From Gnetum montanum (lineage: Eukaryota > Streptophyta > Gnetopsida > Gnetales > Gnetaceae): a DNA stretch of 64,000 nt. The stretch lies in assembly GCA_015680685.1 (NCBI GenBank), contig MNCI01010136.1, positions 124,370 to 188,369 on the forward strand. The letters are read 5' to 3'. The notes below the pieces were generated by a model that did no database searches, was not told the DNA's origin, and worked only from the letters and a program-made list of their open reading frames with translations. Within the stretch, counting starts at the first letter, position 1. Each line of letters opens with the position of its first letter. Of this stretch, positions 33,688 through 44,448 are shown piece after piece. Both the position numbers and the translations under genes were made by a program.

Positions 33688-34491
33688 TGATGAGTGGCGA
33701 GGTACCCCTACACTCAACCATATGAATACGAGCGTCTCACGCACGATCCGGTCAAACTCCAAAGACTAAGTGCTTACGCGCCCTAATGGAACACTTAAGG
33801 TTAATCAATTGTTGCCTTTCCAGACTTACTTGTATTATCACGGTTGGATGGTTAAGTAAGTCTGAGGTATATGATTGTTATGTCTTTTATCTTTTTAATG
33901 CGTTATGCTAAGAGGGAAGGGTGAAGAGACTAAGTGACTAACTATTCGCTAATTAAGTTCTAATTGTCCTAGCACCAGTATTCTTTCCCACTTGCCGCAC
34001 ACACCTTGAACTTGTGCAATGCTACTGGGATTACCAAACGCTACTCGTTACTGGGTTACCAAGCGTTACAGACGTGCTCGAAGCGGTCGTACTAAATGCA
34101 CTTAACTAGGAGAGTCAAGGGTTGAGAGAGATTAATTGTCTAAGAAAGCATTTAAACATTCAACAGTAATTAAGTCCTATTTAGCTTAGTTCATGTACTG
34201 CAAGGTTTATTAGAAAGTTCGTCTTTATTACCGTACACAAATGTGTGCTCAGGTACAATTTGCTCAAATAAAGATCTGTTCACTTTGAGACTCCTATTGC
34301 GGGCACATGGAAATTATTCTATCTCTAGAATGGTAAAACTACCAGAGTTTAGCTAAGGGTCTAGATCTAGATGAGGAAACAAGGGAAAGCTGCCTCTTAT
34401 TTATAGAACTGGCGATAGGCTGCGATATCACGTACGCGATATCGCAGGGGCCGACGCGATATCACGACCCATGCGATATCACAACTCATCA
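33688..34491 (-). repeat. A 3' LTR (804 bp)
   Basis: Ends TGATGAGT/ACTCATCA. In the sense of the element: four GCGATATC(G/A)C palindromes (plus-strand 34426-34485), TATA box near 34406-34398, the CTAGATCTAGACCC block, then the CCACTCATCA end. Confidence 0.93.
34426..34485 (-). repeat. GCGATATCGC palindrome cluster in U3 of element A
   Basis: Four 10-bp palindromes GCGATATCGC or their C-to-T/G-to-A variants within 60 bp, directly upstream of the TATA box. Equivalent clusters lie at 40706-40762 and in the solo LTR at 11158-11208. Confidence 0.92.
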
Positions 34492-34504
34492 TACCCCCAT
34501 GATT
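34492..34504 (-). promoter_or_regulatory. A polypurine tract
   Basis: In the sense of the element, AATCATGGGGGTA directly before TGATGAG. It corresponds to the E1 and D tracts. Confidence 0.8.
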
Positions 34505-36362
34505 GAATGAAAACTCGTCCTCGAGTTCCTTACAAAATATTGGGAAGGTATGGGATTATTGACTTGAATGACACTAATGGTAGATGGGGTGACATGTGAA
34601 CAGATCATCATTACAATACATGACAAAATTAGTATTCATAACAATAAGAGTGAACACTGTACACATTTGACATCCAGCGTTATTTGGCAGCTGAGAGAGA
34701 AGAGAGAAGAGAGAGAAAAAAGAAGAAGTCTGTTGCTGCTGATGCCAAGATTACACTTTTCATTGTCCATCCATAAGCGCATCATCAATCTTGTTCCTTG
34801 CATAACTACTTCAGCACTAGTCCATTCCAAGTGTTTCCTCTAGATCCAATCCGTTGTTGTATGATTACCATCTGCACACACAACACAGTCTGATATTAGC
34901 AAGGGTAAATGAATCACAATGTAGTTAATACCTTGCCTGAGTGTAAGGTCCATTGGCTGAGTTGTGATATGGCTAATGCGGATCTAGAGATATAATACTG
35001 GTGACTACCTAAGGTGTAGGGGTTAGGAGAAAATCGAAAAAATTGGACCAGGACCCCCATGACTGAGAGTGAATCTCCGGTAGTGATGGAATGGAAAAAG
35101 ATAAGGAATATAAAAGATGGAAAAAAAGAAACAATCGAAACACCCATAAAATGGATGTCAAAAATGGAGATGAACAAAATAAATGTTGATTGCAAAAAAT
35201 GTTTAGGGGAAAGAATTTAATGGATGCACCAAATAGGAATGCCAGTGGGTCCTCCCCAAAGCAGGCTCATGTTCTTAATGCCCTAACAATCCCACATTCA
35301 AAGAGTCCATAGGCTTTAGGAATGTCATTTGGAGACAAGAGTTAAAGTCTTAACCACAAGAGTTTACCAGAAGAAAAAAATGCATCAACCAAAGTATGGA
35401 CTATTGATACAACCGACAATGAGGTGAACAATGGAAAAAGAACAATGGAAAGAAGAGAATGAAATGGAGTCTCAAGAATAAGGTGGTGTACAGCCCCTTG
35501 TGTGTTAATGGTTAATGTAACTTAGTAGATCCCATTCCAAATCCAACCTCAAAAAATCCACATCTAGTGACTTTGCATTAATACATTTGGCCCATCCATC
35601 CACTTGAAGTAATAAGAATGTCTACCCAAAAGAGTCACCACCATTCCAATGAAACGAACAAGGAGAAAGTAGGAAGCGAGAAGGGCCTTAGTTAGAGGGA
35701 ACATTTTTATTTAGTTCCATAACTAGTGCTTGTAGCCCAAATGATTATTTCATCTAAGGGGTGTGCTTTGAATTCTCACTATTTTTTTTTTGCGTGAGAA
35801 CCACACCATGCAAAGACTTCTTATTTTTATTAGCTCAGCTTTCTGATAAAGGAGCAACGTCAGAATGGTACAGGAGACTCAAGAAGAAAACATCCAAGCA
35901 CCCAAGAGAATGGCCAGCACAAATGCATCAAGTTCCCTTGAAGTCACACCCTTTTCAGTCCTTGAGTCTTTTCTTAGTTTGAGAAATACTCAGTCACCAA
36001 TTTGTTGATAGTTCTTATTATTGAGAAAGGGGACTGTATAGTTCCAAGCCAAGAGAGACCATAGAAATTTATGGATGTATGGATGACATGGACTCATTGC
36101 CTGTTATATCAAAAGAACCATACCTTAGTATCAACATCATAACTTAAAGGTAAAAACCAAACATTAGCGATCAATAGAATACAGTTCATACCACCATCTA
36201 GAGCACTTATGAGGTGACAAATCAAACAAAATAAACAAACACACAAAGAACTGAAAGAGTATAAATGATGTTGTAAAAAAAAAATAAGAAAAGCTAAAGA
36301 AATTTGTAAAACAAAAATGTGTAAAAAAAAAAACTTAAAAAGAAACTGAGGGCCTCAATTGA
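34505..36362 (-). other. A 3' noncoding region
   Basis: 1.86 kb similar to the E1 3' region. It contains a second polypurine-like CAGTCATGGGGGTCC near 35050 and a 60-bp intron-like unit (34931-34872). The 93-codon frame at 34914-35195 crosses that unit and is not convincing as a protein. Confidence 0.7.
34872..34931 (-). other. intron-like 60-bp unit, conserved in A and E1
   Basis: AAG|GTATTAAC donor, TTGCTAAT branch-like site, and TTGTGTGTGCAG|ATGG acceptor. The same unit with the same length and borders is at 19371-19312 in E1. At 60 bp it is short for a plant intron. It may be only shared ancestry. Confidence 0.35.
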
Positions 36363-36662
36363 TTAGCATAGGTGGCCATCTCCCCCATGACTGAGTTGGA
36401 AGGGGAAGATCCAAAATAATGAGCAAGGTCGTTCTCTCTCAGATGTGCTATGTGCATAGACCGTTCTAGGTTCATGATAAGGTTTGGTCAGTTGCACACA
36501 GACTAGTATTCTCCTATCGAAGTACCCATTTGAATTTTCTAAGAGTTTCCAACTTCCCTCGATTGGTGGTTTCAGATTAAGGGTTGGAAGTTGGTGACAC
36601 TCTTGCTCTAGTGCATCTATGCTTTCTACGTGGGTGCAAGTTGGTCCCCCAGTTAGTTCCAT
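36363..36662 (-). pseudogene. A pol deletion junction with C-terminal remnant
   Basis: The first half matches the linker after the protease (TGGPTCTHVESIDALEQECH). At about 36515 it changes to the pol C-terminus, ending FQLSHGGDGHLC. The joined frame is open, so the deletion made a short fused tail. It uses another frame than gag-protease (A has drifted). Confidence 0.78.
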
Positions 36663-36886
36663 GCATATTGGTGGGTTTCTCTCTTAATTAGCTGTCAACC
36701 ATTGGGTGTTCTCTTGTTGTGTGGTTGCTACATACAGGCACTTTTGTATGTTAACTTCTTGGACACACCGGTTGCATGCAGGAAATGCTAAACATTCCTG
36801 TACGCCATCACCCTCTGTATCACTTTATGTGATGCATGGAACCTTCTTCTTCTCAATCTTTCCATAAGTATTTTCCTTAGATATTT

Positions 36887-37303
36887 CTAGGGAAAGATCA
36901 CGGATTCTATGCATGCATTTATGGTGCTTAGCCATGCCCTTCCCATTATTATTGGGAAGTCCCCTTTGTCATTATTTACTTGGATCACTAGGAAATCAAC
37001 TGGGTATGACCAACCACACACAATGGTAACGATGTCCTCCACCAGTCCCAAGGGAATAGTGATGGACTGGTCAGCTAGCTCTAAGCGAATATTGCTCTTC
37101 TTTAGTGGAGGTAGGTTCCAAGATTTATACATTTCTTGTGATATTAAGTTGACTTTAGAACTTGAGTCAAGAAGAGCTTTACGTGGTTCATTTCCAGTTA
37201 CTTGGAAGTAGATTAAGGGACTTCCAGGATCAAAGAATTTCTTGGGAAGGTGGCCTTCCTTGATCCAGTTAGTGACGGTATGTGTTAACATAACTGTGTG
37301 CAT
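36887..37303 (-). pseudogene. A protease domain
   Basis: 139 codons open: TVMLTHTVTNWIKEG..LPKKF, PLIYFQVTGNEP, KALLDSSSKVNLISQEMYKS with the catalytic Asp in DSS rather than DSG or DTG, then LELADQSITIPLGLVEDIV and GDFPIIMGRAW. It is in the same reading frame as gag. It would process the gag-pol polyprotein, though the changed active-site context may have weakened it. Confidence 0.85.
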
Positions 37304-39827
37304 TAAGCTTTGTTGTTGGTGTGAAGGGAGCTCTGAAGCCTTATTTGATGGAGGAACGTTTGGAGGCTCAACCGCTTGTGGTTGTGAGAGCTTGTTTGGA
37401 ATGTTGGTTCTGAAGAAAGGTCTTCTCCTTGTACGGTTGTCAGAACCAGTAGCAAGTTGAAGGTTTATAGCTCTCGTAGCATTGCGTTGTTATGGTTGAG
37501 TGGGGAGTTTCCCTTGCATAGCTGGAGTGGGTGGTAGTGGAGCTATCGGTGTAAGAGTCGTGGCTGGGTTCAGAGGATGGTATGGATGTGGTGTGTCTCT
37601 CCTAGGAGAAGGAGTCCTATAGTATTCCTGAGCTTGGTAGTGATGCTATGGGGTAGCGTGATCGACAGAGTCACTTGGAGAGATTGGCTGCTACATGTAG
37701 TAGCTGTATGGATCTAGTTGCATGTAAGGGTATTGTTGCCTTGGCGGTGGCATCCCCCATGATTGTGGGTATTACCACTGCTGGTGCTGCTCAATAGGTT
37801 GTGGTGGAGTTCCACTTGGATAATACGTTAAGGGTTGGTGGAACTGCTATGGGTTACCTTGGGGATAAGGTAACCGTCGGGTTGCTTGCTATTTGTTAAG
37901 TCGTGGGTTAAGTGCGTACACCCCAGACTCCTGCAGATGTGAGATTATTGGGCAACATCCCTTAGGATGGTCATACTGGCATATGTCACATCCACCGTCA
38001 TTGTCTGTATCAGAATCTACAACCTCTTCAGTGATAGCCATTTTACCCTTACCTTTGTTACGTGCATGGTCTAAATCCCTCTTCTTCTTTTTATCATAAT
38101 CACTACTTTGCTCCTTAGACTCCTCTACAATTTTTAAAACGATTTCAAATCTACCATCTAAGGAGTCCCACATTTGATCTACCTTAGCCGACACTTATGT
38201 TGTTAGTTTTTGGAGTGGCAAGGTTTTCCTATTCACCAACTCTTCAAGTGGTGGCTCATCGTCCTCCTCACAGAATCTTACTCCCCTTTTTTGGAGGGAA
38301 GGATCATGGTTGTACTCTTTTGCACTTTCTCTCTTACGTAGCTCTCCTTCTTCCTTAAGTACTTGCTCCAAAAATTTATGAACCTCATGGAACCTAAGCT
38401 CTAATAATCTCCCTTGGGCATATGTTCAAAGGGTTCTCTTGCTTTGATGCCTAAGCCCATCTACGAGATGACATAGTTGATCTCGTTGTGCATAACCATG
38501 GCCTGGGCAACGATGTAGTAATGCATAATATCGGCCCATGGTAGCATCTAAGGGTTCATGATTATCCTACTTCCATCCTTGGATTTGCTTTTGCAGGTTG
38601 AACACTTAGGAGTACATTTGATATTTATCATTAAACAGTTCTAGCATCGTACTACACCTTCGAATGGATTCCAATTCTAAGGATCAGTACTAGCGTTCCT
38701 CTTCTTTTATGAGTGTCCTTGGGAACAAATTTAATTTTTGCCACTTGTTCTCAATGTTTTACAAGGCACAGGCATTGTGAAATTCCTGTAAGTGGTTCTG
38801 AGGATCAACGTTGTATCCTCCCTCAAATCGTGGGATATTATTCATGTCTAGTCTCTTGATCCTGCTATATTTTTGGTGCCTTGTAGGTATTCTAACAGCC
38901 TCTATAATGTCTAACATGCTTCGAGTTGCAAGTAGGGGTTCTTCATGGTCATTTCTCTCATAGCATTTATGATGTCTACGCAGTTCCCTACTTTCCCTTC
39001 TTCCATGCCTTGATTCTCTAGAGTGTCCTCGTCCTCGCTCTTGACTCTCTCGTTGAGGTCTCTCATTTTGCTTACCCTTATCCTCATGGTTAGGTTCCTT
39101 ATGACTGCGTCTTGATGTTGAAGGAGAGGGTGAATGTGACGATGAAGGTGAAGAAGAAGGAGAACCATCACCATGATGATGTTTCCTACCTTCTCTTTGG
39201 TGGTCTCGACCCCGATCGTGATGACGATCAAAATGCCCGCCCTTATCTTGTGTTTGTGTTCCCTCATTGAACACTTGATGTTTGTGGGGATCAAAATTAG
39301 GGTTGTGAATCGTGGAGTGAAGGTTCTGATACACCACCTCCTCACTATCGTCAGGAGGGGGAACATCATTTTGTGGAGAACTTATTGAAATAGGTTCACC
39401 ACCCTTAATTTCACTTATAACAGACAAAGCATTATGGGGTCCTTTACCCTTCAAAGATGTGTGGTAACTCTCCTGCCGCAAGCCCCGTTGACATTGTGCT
39501 TTTATGGGATGGTAGTCCCTTGTGTTGTAATCGCATGCAACATACTCAGCGTATAATTGTAACATGCCTATTTGTGCAAGGGCATGAAGGAGCATGTTGG
39601 GGGCTACTCTATTTGGAGGCAACACTATGTTGCCCTCCAAGTCTCTCCAACGCAGTTGTTCGTCTTGATGGAAGACAAAGGTAAAGTCAGGTATATATTC
39701 ATCATGATGAATATATACCACACTAAATTGTTGAGGAACTAGTGGGTTTTGGGTATGTGTTGTGCCGCCAACTGTCTCTAGTGTTGTTCCTAGGCGGTGA
39801 AGTGCTTTTGCTCGAAGAAGAAGACAT
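37304..39827 (-). pseudogene. A gag
   Basis: Start ATG at 39827. A frame change occurs near the N-terminus, after which the frame from 39729 down to the protease is one frame broken only by stops. Order: QFSVVYIHHDEY..DFTFVFHQDE, LLHALAQIGMLQLYAEYV, an acidic linker, a His/Arg/Ser-rich stretch (39.1-39.3 kb), LDMNNIPRFEGGYNVDPQ, the gag core with MGRYYALLHRCPGHGY, a shortened zinc knuckle CDICQYDHPKGCC (37990-37952), then a Pro/Gln/Tyr-rich end. Many stops replace Gln, Trp or Arg codons. Confidence 0.88.
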
Positions 39828-39953
39828 TTTAGTCTTTTTTAGTATGCTATTTATTGTTATGTTATTTTTCTCTTGATTAACCCTAAGAGTTTGTTTTAGC
39901 TCCCAATGATGTGAATGATTTCCTATGTTCTACGTAGCGCACAAACAACTCAG

Positions 39954-39971
39954 TCCCTAGCAATGGCGCCA
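39954..39971 (-). promoter_or_regulatory. A primer-binding site (tRNA-Asp)
   Basis: TGGCGCCATTGCTAGGGA, one base from the LTR end, matches the tRNA-Asp complement at 15 of 18 positions; the three differences are transitions. Confidence 0.9.
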
Positions 39972-39972
39972 A

Positions 39973-40770
39973 TGATGAGTGGCGAAGTACCCCTACACTT
40001 AACCATATGAATACGAGCGTCTCACGCGCGATCCAGTTGAACTCCAAGGACTAAGTGCTTATGCATCCTAATGGAACAGTTAAGGTTAATTAATCATTGC
40101 CTTCCCAGAATTACTTGTATTGTCACAGTTGTATGGTTAAGTAAGTCTGAGGTATATGTTTTTTATGTCTTTTATCTTTTTAATGCATTATGATCAGAGC
40201 GAAGGGTGAAGAGACTAAGTGACTAACTATTCACTAAGTAAGTTGTAATAGTCCTAGCACCAGTATTCGTTCCCACTTGCCGCACATGCCCTGAACCAGT
40301 GCAATGCTACTGGGATTACCAAACGCTACTCGTTACTAGGTTACCAAGCATTACACACGTGCTCGAAGCAGTTGTACTGAATGCACTTAACTAGGAGAGT
40401 CAAGGGTTGAGAGAGATTAATTGTCTAAGAAAGCATTTAAACATTCAACAGTAATTAAGTCCTATTTAGCTTAGTCCATGTACTGCAAGGTTTATCAGAA
40501 AGTTCGTATTTATTGCTGCACACAAATGTGTCCTCAGGTACAATTTGCTCGAATAAAGATCCGTTCACTTTGAGACTCCTACTGCGGGCACATAGAAATT
40601 ATTCTATCTTTGGAATGATAAAACTACCAGAGTTTAGCTAAGGGTCTAGATCTAGATGAGGAAACAAGGGAAAGCCACCTCTTATTTATAGAACTGGCAA
40701 TAGGCTGCGATATCGCGTACGCGATATCACTGACGCGATATCGTAGCCCATGCAATATCACAGCTCATCA
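39973..40770 (-). repeat. A 5' LTR (798 bp)
   Basis: TGATGAGTGG to GCTCATCA, with a palindrome cluster at 40706-40762 and a TATA box in the stretch 40690-40682. It adjoins the primer site. Confidence 0.93.
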
Positions 40771-43200
40771 CTGAGTAATAAGGGATGCTATTATGGAGAC
40801 AAGACATAAGCTTGATAAAGGAAAGAAAGTATCACAAATGATTATCCTAGAGGAAAGAGATAATGTCATATTCCACATAGAAAAATTTTATCAAGCCCAT
40901 GGATCTCAATCTCAAACACCAATCATTTGTATCGAAGATCTTGTTAAGATAAAATTGCTTTTAGCTCTTGCAAAAATTTCCAAAGAAGATAAGAAAAACT
41001 CCACACTTAGAAGAAACTCAAGACCTAGAACCTCCATTGAATCAAAAAGGGATTAATCAAGGATTTATAGAAGGAAAACTTGCTAGCACCGTTCTCCAAC
41101 TTCTTTCTCTTCCTCCTCACACTCCTCTTGAGAGTATGATAAGAGAGAATGATGAGAAGGAGATCATGATAAGGAAAGATGAAGGGATCTTGAGAGACAG
41201 GAGCATCAAAGAAGACATCTTGATGATGAACAAGATGATTATGAGTAAATAAGAGAAAGAATCAAGCTTGAAGAGAGAGAGAATTATGAGCATCAAAGGG
41301 GTCACCACTATAATAAAGCTCAGGGACTTGAAGATTATGAAGATACCCTACTGGCCACTCGTAGCATGATTAATATTAGGGAAGCAATGTATATTGCTAC
41401 CAAGCATGTGAGGGATAGTCACATCAAGTGACTAGATATGAACAATATCTTGAAATTAAAAGGTGAATACCATGCAGATCCACAACACCATCTTCAAGCC
41501 TTCCATGATGCCTATGCCCTTCAGAACATAGAGAATGATTGGCAGAAATTAAAGTTGTTCCCCATAGTACTCATAAAGAAAGCAGAAGATTGGTACAAAT
41601 TTTTAGAATTAGAATTTATTTGAAGATGGAGTACCATGCTAGAGCTCTTCAATGAAAAATATCAGACTTTGAGAGTGTCTAATTTGAAAAAAATAGATTC
41701 AAGGATGAAAGTAAGGAACACATAAATCCCTTGATATGGCAATGGGTAGATATTTTTCCTTACTACATAGGTGTCTAGGCCACAATTTTTCTCAAAAGGA
41801 ATAACTATGATACATTATTAATAAACTAAGAAACAAAACAAAAGAAACCCTTGGAGTATATGCCCAAGGAAGGTTATCCAAAATGATGACTCATCATATC
41901 TAAAGACTGATAGACTAGATGGCAAAAGAGGAAGGATAATTAACAAAAGAGAATCAGTTAAAGAATACAATCAAGATCTTGCAATGAGAAAAAGGATGTG
42001 AGAATATGCAAAAGATTAGAAGAAGAAATTTTAGAGGATACAATCCAATGAAAGACTCTACAAATCCAAAAAATTAGTTAATGACATTGCAACTAAGGTA
42101 GAGAAAATGTGGGACTCCATAGATGAAAAATTTGCTACCACACTAAATATAGTAGAGAAGAAGATTGAACATGCCCTATAGAAAAACAAAGAAAAGAAGA
42201 AAAGAAGAGACAATGGATAATAGAACTACAAAAGTAAAGGAAAAGTTACTGCAGTTGAAGAATTAATAGACTCTAGTTCTAAAGACGATGAATGATGCAA
42301 AGTGTACCAATATGAACATCCTAAGGGATGTTGTCCTATTATGGTCCATTTGCAAGAGTCTAGGGCATACACACTTAATCTAAGATTTGTCAAGAGACAG
42401 ATGTCAAGAAAATTATGTTACCTATAAGGTAACTTCTAAAAACCTTATGAATCATCATATTATCCAAGTGGAGCCTATCCTCAATTGCAGGAACAATACT
42501 ACCAATACTGGCAACAACCACAAGCTTTGGGGATGCCACCACCAAGACAACAGTATCCATATAAGCAACCAAATTCTTATGGATATATGTTCAACATTCA
42601 ATATCTTTGGTGAACACTTTAGTCCACACTTCTTGTTACTACTATCCACTAGAATATCATAGACCCACTACTTTATGAATGGATCTAGATTCTTATGTAT
42701 CACAACCAATATCTAGTTCATCATTCTAAACTTCTAACTCCTGACCACTAGTGTGATCATTCGTTATGCAAGGAGAACTACCAACACAACCACAACAAAA
42801 AAGTACCACCATAGTATTTAATACATAAGATGATGTGATCACAAGTGAACCAAGGGCCTAGAAATGTCATTTTTTTAGGACAAGTCTTGAAAAGGTTCAA
42901 AGGATGAAAACTTCACCTGCATCCTCTCCACCCACACATAATCCTCAAGGGAACACTACACCTTCATATTTTGTGGATTAGAACTTGACCATTGTCATGC
43001 TTACTTAAACAATCATACATTGGATTAAAGTAGAAGCACTTCCCAAGAAAAAAATAGATCTTGGAAGCCCCTTAGTGTATCTACAGATAGTAGGACATAA
43101 CCCTTGCAAGGCTCTATTAGATTCTAGGTTAGGAGTAATATGGTTTTTTAAGATATGTACAAATCTTGAAATCTTCCTTCACTAATGATAAAATCAAATT
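40771..43200 (+). pseudogene. B gag continuation and protease start
   Basis: Resumes after A: gag linker rich in Glu/Arg (41.1-41.3 kb), LATRSMINI, LDMNNILKLKGEYHADPQHHLQ, a knuckle remnant with VYQYEHPKGCC near 42310, then ..IHWIKVEALPKK and HNPCKALLDSRLGV (protease, Asp kept). It ends near LPSL..KSN at about 43195. Several frames are needed, and the density of stops is higher than in A. Confidence 0.78.
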
Positions 43201-44053
43201 TTGCCAACCACGATATCATATCTACAATATTGCAGCCCTACCTACGACATCGTTACTATGTATCAGGAATTGTGCAACCTTATAAATGTTGATACTTGGT
43301 CGCATCAATGATATAATTTTATTCCACCCCTTAGTGAAACTCTCATAATTTGTTTTCTTAGCTTACACTTAGCGATAGAGTGAATGTCTGTAGTTCGGTG
43401 TTAAGCAATTGTATGACATATTTATTTGAGTGAACTGTACTTGAGCATGGTTCATGAGTAGAAATAAAGATTGTAATTATTTTCCACCATTGTAGCATCC
43501 ACTTAGTTCTTTTATTTCACTTAGTTTAATTCCCAAGTTTACTTTAGATTAGTCCTTTATATTTCCAAAGCACTTTACTTTCTATGTTCATTAGTAAGGC
43601 GAAATAAGTACAACTAGTTTCGAATGTATAAGTGTAATCGTTTGGTAATCTAGTAGAGATTTCACTTGATTTGCTCAGTTGTGAACTCACTTGGTAATCC
43701 TAGTAACAGTTACATGAGCCCAAGTCATGTATGACAAACCAGGAACAGATGCTCATCACCATAGGATAGAGTTGATTTACATTTCTATTATTACTTAGAC
43801 TTAGAGTTATCCTCACTTTTACTATGGAAGTAATTAGGAGTAGATTGAGCCAACAACATTAACAAATCATATGTCTCACTAAGAGTTAAACCATACACTT
43901 GCACTTCACTAACTCGGAGTGTGAAGATAATGATTATGAACCTACTATCAACTCCTAACATACTTACATTGTCCATCCATAGATTACGATTTGATCATGC
44001 ACATGCACTCATGACTTGTATGGTAGAGTGTTGGGATATCCTACTGGTTATCA
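43200..44053 (+). repeat. C 5' LTR (start approximate)
   Basis: CACGATATCATATCTAC near the start, TATA box TATAAATG at 43281, and the end GGTTATCA before the primer site. Length about 850 bp, as in B. The exact start is blurred because no clean TG end was found. Confidence 0.78.
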
Positions 44054-44054
44054 T

Positions 44055-44072
44055 TAGTGTCGTTGTTGGGGA
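44055..44072 (+). promoter_or_regulatory. C primer-binding site (tRNA-Asp type, decayed)
   Basis: TAGTGTCGTTGTTGGGGA differs from the tRNA-Asp complement at only a few positions, all of them transitions. Confidence 0.78.
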
Positions 44073-44202
44073 TGTGTTAATGTTTGCTTATTAGTTGATC
44101 TTATAAAGTTCGTTGTATCAAAAATCACAATGTTTATCCTTTACATTTTAAATCAATCTTAATAATGGATGTACACACACTAAAAAAGGTCAAACATATA
44201 AC

Positions 44203-44448
44203 ATGGCTTCAACACTTAAAGAAAAGTTATCACCTACCAAAGAGACACAAAAGAGTCATGACAAAGATGTGATGAAGAAGACTAGAGTGCGCCTATGCAA
44301 ACGAGGATTTCATATGCTCATACAAATGCATATTATCTTGACTTCACATTTATCTTCCATTAGGATGAATAGTTAAGGTGGAGAGATTTGCAGGGCAACA
44401 TAATTTTGCCTTCTAAACGTTCAGCACCATCAATGTTGCAACATAGCT
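44203..44448 (+). pseudogene. C gag N-terminal part
   Basis: ATGGCTTCAACACTTAAAG, then YYLDFTFIFH and NIILPSKRSAPSMLQH as in A and B gag. It stops where the partial LTR of D begins. Confidence 0.78.

Larger units (their letters stand above)
33688..40770 (-). mobile_element. Athila-type element A: gag-protease only, pol core deleted
   Basis: A complete minus-strand element of 7.1 kb with two LTRs (798 and 804 bp, roughly 90% alike), primer site, gag, protease and polypurine tract. Flanks are TTGAG and CTGAG, a 5-bp duplication with one change. After the protease the frame jumps at about 36515 to the last part of the pol C-terminus, so RT, RNase H and integrase are gone. It lies inside gag of element B. 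It could move only with enzymes supplied by a relative. Confidence 0.92.
32361..43200 (+). mobile_element. old Athila-type element B, split by element A
   Basis: A plus-strand element: 5' LTR 32361-33200, tRNA-Asp-type primer site, gag start 33354, interrupted at 33687 by A and resuming at 40771 with the rest of gag and the start of the protease. Coding stops at about 43200, where the LTR of C begins. RT, RNase H, integrase and its own 3' LTR are missing, unless the LTR at 43.2-44.05 kb is shared. Stops and frameshifts are frequent, so it is older than A. Confidence 0.8.

Noticed and set aside
38911-39369. Met/Ile/His-rich frames in 25925-26314, 38911-39369 and 54079-54363
   Set aside because: Alternate-frame readings of the Arg/Ser/His-rich linker of gag; the gag frame is the one conserved between elements.
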